Assembly: GCA_024741835.1 (NCBI GenBank)
Contig: JAENRP010000153.1
Location: forward strand, 37,107-101,106
Source: Diplocarpon mali
Lineage: Eukaryota; Ascomycota; Leotiomycetes; Helotiales; Drepanopezizaceae
Length of the DNA stretch: 64,000 nt
Direction: 5' to 3'
Shown here: positions 23,102 through 34,731 of the stretch, in pieces
Layout: each line of letters starts with the position of its first letter
How positions within the stretch are numbered: position 1 is the first letter of the stretch
The notes under the pieces: generated by a model
Told to the model about the DNA's origin: nothing
Database searches by the model: none
The model's input: the letters and a program-made list of their open reading frames with translations, nothing else
Position numbers and translations under genes: made by a program

Positions 23102-25106
23102 AGCCCTCCTTGATAGTCAGCTATGATCTGCAGCAGGGAGGCGGCTCTTGATTCTCGGTATTCAAAGTCAGTAGAATGAGACTTATACACAGATCAATTC
23201 CATCAGAGACTAAAACTTAGCCCCTTTTGGTCAGGACAGTAATTTCAACTCGACGATGGTAGAGCCCAGTAGGTCTCCTGCGTGCGATCTCCCTGCCCGG
23301 ACTAGGTTATTTGTTCTGATTGTATCGTCTAGGATATGCGCTTGGACTTGCAGATCCCGGTCTTCCTCTCAAGGTCGCTGTGATCAAGTATACGTTATAC
23401 AACTTTAGGCAAACACGATCTATTTCAAGGTTAAACTCGTTAACACTTTGACCAAAAAAGAAGCAGAAGGAAGAAGAAAAGCAAGGCCTCGATCGTTTCA
23501 GCTACATGAGCCATGTAGAATGCCTCGAACACATCTATAGCCGCAATTTTGAGGACAGTGGTGACATAACGGGTTCCTTGAGATGGATATTAAGCTGGTT
23601 GCTAGCACGCTGAGTCCTGGTGCAAGGCTGGTGTCAAAGTATGTTACTGAAAGCCATTTGCAGCCGGCAACACGTCATTCTCAAAAGCTCTACGAAGTAT
23701 CCCCAGCGCCCTAGGATATTTGTAAATTAGCAAGTTTGAGGCTAGTGGCATGCGATGGATGTCAGGCAGAGCATGGAATAATCTCTCCAGCAATCAGAGT
23801 GGAGCGACCGAGGAAAGCATCGACAAGGAGTTGCACAGAAAGCCATCACTTAGCAACGCGAAAAGGAGATCTCGCATTCTTTGGTAAAATTTGCAGGTGG
23901 GTATGTATGTCCATCAGCGCAGCACATGCGTCACAGCTACTCCTGCAAGCAAAAACTTTTCCGGGTCTGAGAATGGGCGAGACCTTGGTGGTGTTGCGCA
24001 ATGTTGAGACTCATCGACTTCAAAGGGAGACACGGCACCAAGAGAAGAACCGTTAATTCATTCCTTTGCTTAGAACCAGAGACTAGGTTCATGAAGTCAT
24101 ATCCAAATATGGGTTGGCAAGACTCGTCTTTTGTATGGTGCTATGATATGCAAGAAAGCCCTCGCAGACCTGAAGTTTCAGACCTGAAAGAAGAAGATGT
24201 TAAAGCTATTGCGGATCATATCAAGGAGGTTCCTTGGGGAAAAGGATGTGCAGTTGCAGGTTCAGGTGCAGGTGAAGGGGTAAGATACTGAGGCGGCTAT
24301 TAAGAGAAGCACAGGAGGGATGGCTTTCATTGAATGATACTAGCGATGACATGAAAAATCGAAAAAGCTCTGTTCCAATCAATCGTTCGCTGGAGCAACT
24401 ATGATTATCACACATGGAGTGCCTCGCAGCCCGCCCCTTAGATCAGTTGGCGATTTTGGTCTATTGATACAGTGTGAGCAGTATCTTCCTCCACTCGCTA
24501 GATTCTATACCTCGCATCCATGATGAAAGTGAAGCAACTCCGGTTATCGTACTGAGATCCGGAATGGCAGAGGTGCGCAGGTGGAAGAGAGAGTAATATC
24601 TCCTTCAGAATGATAATTGTTAGGAAAAGAAAGGTGCAGCCGAAGACAATATAAAGTAGATTAAGTTAGATATGTACCAGTACCAGGCTATCCGTAGCAA
24701 CACCATATCACTCTGGGTTTCTGCTGTTGCTTCGTAATTCAGACTCGGTCTCTGGACTAACTGCAATATCCCCGACCGAACAAGCAATCCCATGTTCTGA
24801 AATGATTACCTACACAAATGTGCACTTTCTCACTTTCAGTACGTTCTCTGCGCTTGGTGCGAGAGCGGTGGATCATATTAGCAGCAGGTATGATGATTAA
24901 GAGCAGGATCTTGGCAGGAGCATGTTCTATTGTTTCTTCAAACACGCGTCGATTTCCATCCACTTGCCACTCACCTCACAAGTAGTCCACGAGAAATGCA
25001 AAAAAGGTCTAGGAGCATTTCCCATGCAACAATCTCCCATCTCCTCTTTACCAGCCACTCGCCCTGGCTTGCGAGCCCCCTCATCACACCCACAGCTCTA
25101 GCACCG
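23102..25106. other. Intergenic, no supported gene
   Basis: Two overlapping plus-strand open frames of about 100 codons (23736-24056, 24001-24291) show no family features and no supporting splice structure. Otherwise nothing is seen. Confidence 0.5.
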
Positions 25107-25469
25107 CTAACACATCTCATTCTCTCCCTCTACCTTCTCTGATGGAGCTTCTTCCTGGCTGCGGCGGCGGTGGTGTGTCGTTCTGGTCTTGAAGCTGGGC
25201 CAGGATGTCGTCTCGGATCTGGGACCAGGTTTTGGTGGTGCGGAAAAGGTGCCAGGAGGAGCCTGCGGCTGAGAGATGGGCTGGATGTGTCGATGCTGGA
25301 GCTGGAGCAGCGATGGGTTGGATAGGTGCTTGTGCTCCTTTGGCAGGTATTGGCCGTTCGAGGCCGGGGTCGAGGGGGAGGTTGATGCCGGGCGAAGCGC
25401 CGCGGAGGTGGTGGAGCGGGACGCATGGTAGTGAGATGAGAAAAGATGAATGTCAGGTAAACGTGTCAT
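25107..25469 (-). CDS. Candidate small Pro-rich protein (frame uncertain)
   Basis: The minus strand is GC-rich and open in all three frames over about 25130-25430. The only complete ATG-to-stop frame gives 120 aa rich in Ser, Pro and His. A different frame contains a more protein-like peptide (SSWHLFRTTKTWSQIRDDIL) without its own ATG or acceptor. The upstream sequence looks like a transcribed leader with a short frame beginning MSASASVSPCSFFF. A spliced gene is likely here, but I could not fix its structure or identify it. Confidence 0.3.
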   Translation of the reverse strand: MTRLPDIHLFSSHYHASRSTTSAALRPASTSPSTPASNGQYLPKEHKHLSNPSLLQLQHRHIQPISQPQAPPGTFSAPPKPGPRSETTSWPSFKTRTTHHRRRSQEEAPSEKVEGENEMC

Positions 25470-26154
25470 GGGGGTGACTTTTGCTTGTGAGAGCTTGTTG
25501 CTGTTTGGATCGTTTGGTCTGGCCTTGTATGTGGATTTTCTGGCTGACGAAACGTTCGAGGACTTGACGCTGAGCTGTGAAGAAGAACGAACAGGGAGAG
25601 ACAGAGGCAGATGCAGACATCTTGTGACTGCTGGGATTCTGGGAACAATAGGGGATGCTGCACAATGGTTCTCAGTCGAGGACGGTCGAGTGACTTTAGT
25701 TTTGGTAAGGCGAGGCGAGGATTTGTAGGGCGCTCGCTTGAAGGCTTCAATACCGAGGAAAGAAGTTCGGGGTTCTCACTAATTGGTGGAACAACACTTG
25801 AGAACTGTTGACCTGGACACCTGGATACAGGAGATACTGAGAACTGGTCTAAATCCCATTTAGGCGCAATTACAGGCTTGCAGATGAAATGTAACATGAT
25901 AATTTTTCAAGCAACTTAATCTTAGCTAGCTTTAAGACCTGGGTTTATTGAAAGCGCAAATGCGCTTGCCGAATACCGGCTTGCCGAATATCTCGATTGT
26001 AACAAAGAGGCTGTATATAGGGCATTAAACCACTTGTTAATGAATGGAAACAGCAGCATGACAGTTTATTGCTCACGGTGTGGAATAGTAGATGCCGAGC
26101 AAACTTACATCGAATTCTCTTGTTCAAAACAACCGGAATTCGTCAAGCCATAGC
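25470..26154. other. Intergenic / probable leader of the 25.1-kb candidate
   Basis: No supported complete gene; possibly the 5' exon and leader of the minus-strand candidate. Past 25900 the sequence is AT-rich and non-coding. Confidence 0.4.
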
Positions 26155-26244
26155 GACGTATTAGACGAATTAGACGAATTAGACGAATTAGACGAATTAG
26201 ACGAATTAGACGAATCAGACGAATTAGACGAATCAGACGAATAG
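26155..26244. repeat. Minisatellite, ten 9-bp units
   Basis: About ten tandem copies of GACGAATTA, mostly perfect, with variants GACGTATTA at the left edge, GACGAATCA twice and GACGAATAG at the right edge. It lies in non-coding sequence. Confidence 0.95.
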
Positions 26245-27362
26245 AGGAAACAACGAAATATTAGTATCATGCTTGAGCCAGTTTCTGGCGAGTAACATCA
26301 TATATATATTTGAATAATCTCGAGAGCCATAATTACCTTCCAAAGTGAGGATCTGGCCGAAATTCAAAATATGGAAACGAGTGATAGTAGAGTACTCTGT
26401 GCCTTTTATACGCCTATACCTTTTGTTGTCTTAACTCGTAAATTCCAGGTTATCCCTGCAATTTCTTGCCTATGGATTTTCTTGTGGTAGTTTTCACATG
26501 AGCCAAAACCGCGACAGGTTTCTGTAAATAGCTGAGACCAAAGGCAAGATCACCTTGCTTTTGTAAAAGCACAATCTATCATGGCAACAGAGGCAAGTGG
26601 ATATTGAGCTCTTGTAAGCACAGCCATAAGGAGGCTTTCTCGAGTGATTATTGTACTCGCTAGTTCTTCACAGATGGTAACCCAGGGCTTGCCTGATAGG
26701 ATTACTGCAGTGGCTTCTCCTGCTTAATTATCCCACGCCAGGCTTCGATGTCAGCTTGTTGCGCGAGGAGTTTCTTGTCAAGCTCTCGATCAACCAGGCT
26801 ATTTTGCTTGGGCACTCAAATGTGGCTCTGCAATTTGTGTTGGTGATGCAGTAGAAGGGCTAGTTTGGGCCGTGCTTCTGTACCCATGTGTACGCAAACC
26901 AACCTGATGTACGGAAACTGATGGGATACCCCCAAGTTACATGGCTGACCCGTAAGAGCCTACCGCGAAGCCAAGTTGCTGGCTCACACCACTCTCTTAC
27001 TACGCGATATCCCAGGCATCACCAAGACTCTCAACACAACAATGATCTGCTTCGGAATAGAGTCATATGTGCACTTGCGGGTGCCCACTTGCCCAGGTCT
27101 GAGGCGGATAGCTTTGATTGTAATTTGTAAAAGTAGGCCTACTGCAGGGCAACGTGATGTTGTCCGGCAAGGGGGAAAAGAACGTGACCTCTGCTAAGCA
27201 TCAGGGAAAAGGAAATCAGAGTGACTGCGACGCGTGATATTACTGATTGTGTGGAAATATTTGCAGAAGAGATACCTAAAGCCGGCACGCAGCTGGAAGC
27301 GATAAAGGACATGGAAGGAGTGGCTGAACTGGAGAAAGGGAAAAATCTATTGATTCTGCACA
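26245..27362. other. Intergenic, no gene
   Basis: Short open frames on both strands lack any protein signature; nothing else was recognised. Confidence 0.5.
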
Positions 27363-27367
27363 CCTAG

Positions 27368-27464
27368 TGATAGAATCTGAAGGTGAAGATTCGCAGTTCC
27401 ATGGAGCTGCAGGAGGTATATACAAGGTACGATTACATAAGCACACTCCTTGTATATTGAAACA
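27368..27464 (-). mobile_element. Diverged solo LTR, copia family
   Basis: Reading +, TGATAGAATCTGAAGGTGAAG...TTGTATATTGAAACA, clearly related to the LTR at 13181 but more diverged and shorter (97 bp). Flanks are CCTAG and CATAG, four of five bases alike, a plausible decayed target duplication. Confidence 0.7.
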
Positions 27465-28276
27465 CATAGAAGCGACCGAGCCCCACCGAAAAGGGACAGA
27501 AAAGGGACAATACAAACACCTGATACCTCATCTACTTCCCAGCTTGACATATTTCTACCGCATAACCATTGCTTTGAGTTGCTGTATCAAGGAAGATGTG
27601 GGTATGGAGGACCAATATGACCTGGCTTTTGCATTTGTTGTCGGCTGATATTGAAGAGGAACATTTATCTGCTGACCTGATCACATGTAAATTGCTGCAA
27701 GTCAACAACTATATCAGTAGACAGTGTCCGGAGTAAGGGAACAGGGAAGAGCACAATAGTGCAGATATTTGTATTCGTAGCTCAAGCCAGCAGACGAGTA
27801 AGAAAGCAGACATCAGAGGTCCATATACCCGCTGAAAGGGATTCATGAAAGAGGTGGTTGGAAGAGCTGGCTTTCTTGGGGTTGATTGCTCTTTTATGCT
27901 CTGATTCCCAGCTCAGCAGCCACACGTCATCGCTTTGCATCCGTCTTTTCAGCCACAGTCAAAGCAAGAAATCCTAGCACGCGACACCACCCTAGGCCTG
28001 ATTTGGCCGCTCCTCCCTGAATAAATCCTATCGGCTGGCACAAACGCTCGAAAACCTCAGCTCCCTCCACATCACATCGTCGCAATCTCCAAACCTGCAC
28101 CTCTCCAAGAAACCCCAGGATACACAGTCCTGCGAAGTTCAGAGATCTGTCTCTTCGCACACCTAATAAAGGATCAGATTGGACCAGATCGCATTGCATC
28201 CACGGATTCCGTCGGCTGCGTCTTATCCCCACTGTCACCGTCAACAAATCAGTCCATTGACAGCTCAGCTCTCAAC
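27465..28276. other. Intergenic / reticulon promoter
   Basis: No gene. The part after about 28150 is the presumed promoter and leader of the reticulon gene. Confidence 0.5.
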
Positions 28277-29630
28277 ATGTCTGACTTCACCAACCACAAC
28301 GACGAAGTCGTCCCATCGATCGAGGGCTCCTCCAGCTCCAACTCCAACGGCTTACAGAACGCAAAGGATTCAGTCGCCAATAGTGAGGTTGGTGAAAGCT
28401 TTGGCGGCAGCTTATCATACTTTCATAGCTGACCGATAGAACAGTGCCCCCAAGCTATCGAGCTCTCCCATACCATCCCTATCCTCCAGCTAACAACGCC
28501 GCAGATGCCTCCGCGGCTGCCGATGCTATCATGAACCACCCAATAACCCAGAGTGTCACCAACGGTATGATTTCACCCGATCTATAAAACATCAGCTTGG
28601 GCTGGGTACGTGGTCAGTGCTGACAGCTCGAATCAAATAGGTCCAGTCGTGGATAACATCAAGGGTCAGACTGCAAAGACCTCGGATGAGTTCTCCAGCC
28701 TCGCCGCATCCCGCACAACCCCCACAGCTCCTGCTGCTACCGGTCAACCTCTGACACATTACCACTCCTTCTTCTCAAGCCTCTTGTCATGGGAGCACCC
28801 ACGCGCTTCCGGCATTGCCTACCTCGCAACCGTTGTCTTCATCTTCTGCGCCCGGTACTTCGATATCATCCGATACATTTTCAAGGCTACGTACATGACT
28901 CTCGGTATCACCCTCTTGGCTGAGGTCTTGGGAAAGGCTCTCTTCTCCAATGGTCTCACCTCTCAGATCCGCCCGAAGAAGTACTACACCGTTTCCAGGG
29001 AGACGCTCAACTCGTTGATTGGAGATGTCCACGAGCTGATCAACTTCTTCGTCATCGAGGCTCAACAGATTGTCTATGCTGAGAACATCTTCGTCTCTGC
29101 CGCGGTAAGTTCTGCAAGTCGGTCTTACCGTCCCACCTAACAGAACATAGGCTTTCCTTGGTGCTTTCCTCTCGTACTACTTGATTAAGATCGTTCCATT
29201 CTGGGGTCTTTCTCTCATTGGAACATCTGTTCTCTTTCTCGGCCCATTGATCTACAAGACCAACCAGGAACTTATCGATGAGAACCTCGCTAAACTCTCA
29301 ACCGTCATCAACCAACAAACCGCCCAAGTCAAGTCTCTCGCCAGCCAACATGCCACTCGAGCCACCGAGTCCACCAAGGCTCTGGTTGGAGACTGCTCTG
29401 CCAAGGCGCAGGAGCTAATTGGGAACGCCCGCGCACGATCGGCCTCCCCGGTCGCTTCTGCAAAGCCGGCCAAGACCGAACCTCTCAAGGAGAATGTCCC
29501 AGCCTACAAGAGTGAGGACTTCCCACTTGCGCCCAAGAAGGAGCTCGCGCCTGACTTCCCGATCGCACCTACTGATGAGTTCAAATCCACGGCATCCGTT
29601 ATCAACGACGAGCCTCTGATTTCTACCTAA
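28277..29630 (+). CDS. Reticulon-like ER membrane-shaping protein
   Basis: Four exons: 28277-28382, 28445-28564, 28641-29104, 29151-29630; 389 aa, all GT-AG. Residues 1-130 are a polar, low-complexity leader. The reticulon homology domain starts at SLLSWEHPRASGIAYLATVV, includes one long hydrophobic hairpin there and a second after AFLGAFLSYYLIKIVPFWGL, with the conserved linker between them (about 60 polar residues). The C-terminal region is Ala/Pro/Lys-rich and disordered. Reticulons insert hairpins into the ER membrane to curve tubules. Exon 2 was placed by splice signals and frame (phase 1 at both ends). Confidence 0.92.
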
Positions 29631-31175
29631 ATCCCGTTATCCCGACCAATTAAGCATCCTGCGAACATCACCGGAGGATCATGATCAGGAAAAAGGATAT
29701 ATGCTAGGCGACAGATGTACAAGAATACGATCGGCAAAATTGGTTCGAGGTACCAAGCCTTGCTATCGTAGAGGATGATCTCTTTCTCGCTCTTCCGAGG
29801 ATTGAGTCTCGCAACTCTTTTATGAATATGGCAGGGCTTTGCATGACCTCACGACCAACTATTGTACTATGGGTGCGTTGCATGCAAGCTTTTTCTATTG
29901 CTTGGTGCTTGTCTTTACGTTGGTTTTCTTTTCGAAGGATGATAATACCTCGAGTTTGATGATGGCGATGCTTTTGTCATTGTTTCTGCATGGCTTGCGC
30001 GCGCTGTTTGTGTGAAAAGGGTGTGGCGAGGAGAGCAAATCGATACGATATAAACTCGGAGATTCCTTGCCATGAGTCGGGTCCGCCATGTGCTTGAATC
30101 TGATCTGGTGCAGTCCGACACCCTCGTAACCCCGTCGCGGTCCAAGCAATCCTAACAGGCATCTTCTCATGATGGTAAGGGGAGGATAGAAATGTGTTTG
30201 AGGTCTCACGTCAAAATCTATGAATCTTGGCTCCCAGCAAAAAGTCAATCTGCGGACCTAACACAGATACTGCCATTCACTTCAGCGAGAAATACATTCC
30301 CGTCACCGCTCTCCCACCCGTGTATCCATGCATCCTACCTTTGATACTGACTCCTCAGATTGGAAAGTAATATAATACTTGCCCTCTAGGTGATGTGGAC
30401 TGAGATATGTGTGATCAACTTATATCTTTTATTCTTCTCTTTCCCTGCTTGCAAGTTATCACGAAAGCCGTCTGTTTGATTGTGTCGACGGGTTTCGGTC
30501 ATGGTTCTCGTCAAGGTGGTTGGAGAGGGTAGGAGGAGCGGGAGGGCCGTAAATGTTGGGAGGCAGCGAGCAGGTCTTTTTAGTCAGCGCATCTCGCTCC
30601 TCGTAGCCGGGCAATCTTCGCCCCCAAACCATCTTGTAACCCGGTTCCCTCAATCAGTACTGAATCTGAGATGTATCTTCCGATCAAAAGCTCGAACGCC
30701 TCGTCCTTCCCCTCTCACCCCCACACCTACTCAAGCACCCAATGCCTTGCTTTCACGCACCTGCCCTTTTGCTTCAGAATCCCATAAACTGTGAGCCTCG
30801 TCCGCGAATAAAGAAGAAGCGAAAAAGGGAAAATAAAGGGGAGAGAGAATTTGAAGGACTCCGCTGGTTCCCTAGACGAGGTATGAGCAGGAACGCTACG
30901 TTTCGGGCATTGGACACTGCGCAGGTAGCGTAATTTGAAAAAGAGGTTGAATGGCGAGGGAGACATCGGTGCTCGAGCAGACGTGCAATGTTAAGTTTTT
31001 GAGAGAGGAAAAGAGGAGGAGGACGAGAGAGGGAATGGTGCAGGCTTCTATCTTTTTGCTGCGCAGCAACTAGGATCGACAGACATGTACTCCCAGAACA
31101 TATCAACAGCAGGAAAGAAAAGAGAGAGCTCGCAACACGAGGATCGTCGCCCCCCTCACTAACGCCTTTCCGCTA
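29631..31175. other. Intergenic, no supported gene
   Basis: Overlapping short frames on both strands, none protein-like. A purine-rich tract occurs near 30800-31140. Confidence 0.5.
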
Positions 31176-31761
31176 TCACCCATCTCCGCCAGTAAATGGT
31201 AGCTTGCTCTCCTGGTACGTGAAGCCGGAACCGTTGATCTTACACCAGAGTTTCTTGGCTTCGATGTATAACTCTCTGTTACCCTGCACCGCCCACAGCA
31301 ATCTCGGTTTCTTGCCGCTGCTGAGCGTGAATATCATTTCTTCGATCATGGTCCATAGTTCGCAGGCAGGGCGGCGAATCTGAATGGCGGTTTGGCGGTC
31401 TAGTTTGTATTCTTTGTGGTAGGCACAGGAGAGGCAGAGGAGAGCTCTACACGCTTCGCAGGGGGCGCATCATATAGTGCCCGTAACTTCGATACGGGCA
31501 GTCGGGCTTGTTTCTGCACCTGTTGCAGCACCGCTGTCGCATGCCTCCCAATCTCGTTCCGGACAGCTTCGGTCTCCGCGGACTAGGGTCCTGCGGCTCG
31601 GCATTCTATGGTATCGTGGTGTATGAGCTGTGAGACTTGGAGGCCGAATTGGATTGCAGGTCTGCTGATATCGGATTTCGAGATCGAAGGCTTGGGTCTG
31701 GGACGTATCTTTTGCTGGGCTTGGAATTCGAAACTGCGGTAGCTGGTGCTGGTGAAGCCAT
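31176..31761 (-). pseudogene. Cysteine-rich protein gene with one-base frameshift in a G5 run
   Basis: Model: exon 31761-31705 (MASPAPATAVSNSKPSKRY), 99-nt intron, exon 31605-31176. The second exon reads through a zinc-binding-like series (RCCNRCRNKPDCPY, then GHYMM) and would stop. At the run 31461-31465 (GGGGG on +) the frame must shift by one base to continue as CEACRALLCLSCAYHKEY and then RRPACELWTMIEEM to the TGA at 31176. The sum of both exons is one base over a multiple of three, as expected for one extra base. It is either a young pseudogene or a homopolymer sequencing error. Product unknown; Cys/His spacing suggests metal binding. Confidence 0.55.
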
Positions 31762-34731
31762 CGTGATGACTGGGAATAGGAAGTGTGTGGTGTTGTGAAA
31801 AGAGGTTGAATGCGGCGGGGTAAAATATATATTGAAGCTGGCTTTCGGAAATGACTCACATGGTGGAACCTACGATTTTGGCAGATGGCACAGTTTTAGC
31901 CGTCGGCTTTTATGGCCTCGAGTCACAAAATGTAGGAGATTGCAAGCCTTGAGGCCGAGTATTACGAGCTCGAGGGCTCTGGTCGTGGAAGAAGTCCAGG
32001 TCCGTCTGGAGGTTGGAAATGACTTTACTTCTTGGGGATGGCGGGAGCAGCTGCCAAGGAGTGGATCCTGTTTCTTGTTTTGACGACCGGACTTGTTTTA
32101 CACTACCTAGAGGTTTCTATTCCTCTCTCTTTACTTAGAGAATGCTTTGCTGCATTCGTTTTTTCACCTTCTCGTCTCCTCGTCTTCCCTTCGCTGCTCA
32201 TCTACCCTGATTTTCGTATGCTAGTTGCAGGTTTCAAGGTCACATTGGACCGAGACGCCCTTAGTCGTCTCGCAGTTTGGGATTCATCGGTTTGCGATGC
32301 TGACCTCGACAGGGAGATTTCGTTTCTCTATTGTGTGTCCGCGAATGCTCTACCCTTTCCAGTCTCTCATATACCAAGTCCGCTATCAAGAAGCACAGCA
32401 AGGACTTTTTCTCATATTCAGTGCGAGGCAGTCGAGATGAGTTTGCTTGGTTCGTCCGAATCAGGGGTTTTACGTCTGAAAAGAGACTTGCGAGAACTCG
32501 TCGCATACTGAATGAAGTCATGTTTCATTCTCGCCACAGCGGCGTCGGAGGGGGAGATATGGAATATCCAGTACACGAACGGAATCCCAACAATCGCTCG
32601 ATTCGATACAACAACAGTATCAGTCCTGCCTAGAGATCCAAAAGTGCGAAGAGTTTCGTCCAAGAATTTAAGTGGTCTAGAGCGACCATAAGCAGTTCCT
32701 ATTCCTTTGAGGTCGCTGGGTATTAGATGGCACATGAGCCGGTGAGTCGCCATCGCCTCGTCTGGGTTGTACGGAGTGAGTTTGTGCCTTCTCCTCTTGC
32801 TCAGCCTAGGAACTGAAAATCTAACATCGTTCCAAGGAGAAAAATCGTTGTTTCCGTCATTGCTTAATTGAGAAGCTGTGCATCTCGGACGATGATTTAA
32901 CGATCACGGCCGACAGTCCTCAGTTCGGCTTCATTTACCACCTGAGCAGTGAAGGCAGCCTATGTCTACTCTCACCCCGTATAAGTGCGCTCGGTATCAG
33001 GAACCTCATCACTAATTCCTTCGCATGTAGAGCTGCAAGTCCGAGTATAGCGAGCCAGACTCTGATGCCTGGTTCAGCCCCACAGGTGATTTGGGAGCCT
33101 CGATCTACCCTGGTTTCCTTCGCAAATCTTGCCTGAAAGTTTATGGTGCCAAACCTCGATAGATTTTATAGTATTGTCGCAGGTGATAGTCATCCGCAAG
33201 TAGGTGATAGGCTTCGGGTGCTCGATGGTCCTCGGCCGCCATTCATTATCTGTCGTATATCCCAAGATCTGTCCCTTTCTGTTTTTTGGAGTTATCATTG
33301 TCAAAGAGAAATTTTTTAAGTGCTGTTCTCATTCTATGAAATTTAATTTCTTAAAGGCCCTGCCAGCTGTTCGCAACTGGTTTCACGTTGCGTGGTTCTT
33401 GTAAGCTCTTTTTTCGCAGCGGGATTTAGCTCCTGTCTAAATCTACTGTGGTTTAAAATCCTCAATAATCGCGCGTATGGTGCTTTTTCCTGGAAGCCAT
33501 TGGCCAACTTTTTGTTCAACAGATGCGAAATAAGCGGCTTTTTGGGCGTCAAAGCAACGGTCATTTTGGAAGGAGGTTTCAAAAGTAATCGTTTTGTATT
33601 TGACTAGCAGCTATTACTTTACGTTTAGGACACAAAGATCGCCTGACAAAATCAGTATGAGAACTCGAAAGCATATTTGTGATCTCGAGGTGGGTTGGAA
33701 TAAGATGAGATAGCAAAGTTGGTTTCGCTTAGCTGCCTTCAGCCTCTTGTCTAATCCCCAGCTCTAAACAATACCAAGCCGATACATACCACGCGTTGGC
33801 AAACCAAGGTCTGATACCAGCTTCGATGGACTTTTTACTGGCCAAGCATCGATTTCTCTCTTTGTTCATCACCCTTCTCACCTGAGCTAGCTTTTCAATA
33901 TCATTCAAAGATTTGATAATACGCATGGCTTTGACATCGCAGGGTGTCAGATTCGCCCGCTCATTATCCTAGCACAACCCACCACAGATAAATCTGCTGT
34001 GGAGTCCTGCATAAGAAATTCCAGTCACATGGAATGGCCAAGTAGTGCGAACTGAGAGACAAGCGGGGTAGGAGGTTGCCTGCATTACTAATCGCACGAG
34101 CTCCTTTTGTGTAAATAGCGACTAGTATCAAATGTATTATAGTACATTTCGGAAGTAGTGTCACAGTTGCACGCCATTGCGAGGTTATACAACTACACAT
34201 GAGCTGTGTATTCTTGCAGGGGGTCATCTCATTGTGCCTCTCAGATGTGCGAAAGCCGTGAACACGATATGTGAGCTGGCAATCTCGACGAGTACGAGGA
34301 TATGTCCCGCACAAGGACAATGCTTTGTCCTGTAGGACAGTCAAGCGATATCTTGAGATTCGTGCGGGATGGGAGGTTGCGTGCCTTGTGCTCTTCACGA
34401 GCGATGTTCGTGTAAACATTGATTGGTATTCTACGCATTTTTTCCCTCGGAAGCTTTATCACAACTCTCTGGTCTTGATTGCGTGTTCATATAAGTCTCG
34501 TGTCGTACTTGCTTCAGTCGCCCACCACTAGTCGCTGGGTTAAGCGATTAGAAGCCAAGCATGATGATCATCACTGTGTTATCAGCTAAAGTATGTTGTG
34601 CCCGTGCTCACTTGAGGACATGCAAAATACATATATCTGCATAGGGGTGCCCTTGGTTTCTCCATAATTTACAGGTATCGGACTTGCGGTAAAATATAAT
34701 CCCCATATTCAACACAATCAGAACTTTCATC
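31762..34731. other. Intergenic, no supported gene
   Basis: A 159-codon plus-strand frame at 32032-32511 and smaller frames were examined; none shows family motifs, plausible codon use or splice sites. The sequence before 34732 is the upstream region of the CotH gene. Confidence 0.5.

Noticed and set aside
26155..26244. Tandem units as a CRISPR array
   Set aside because: Units are contiguous 9-mers without spacers, and the genome is eukaryotic.
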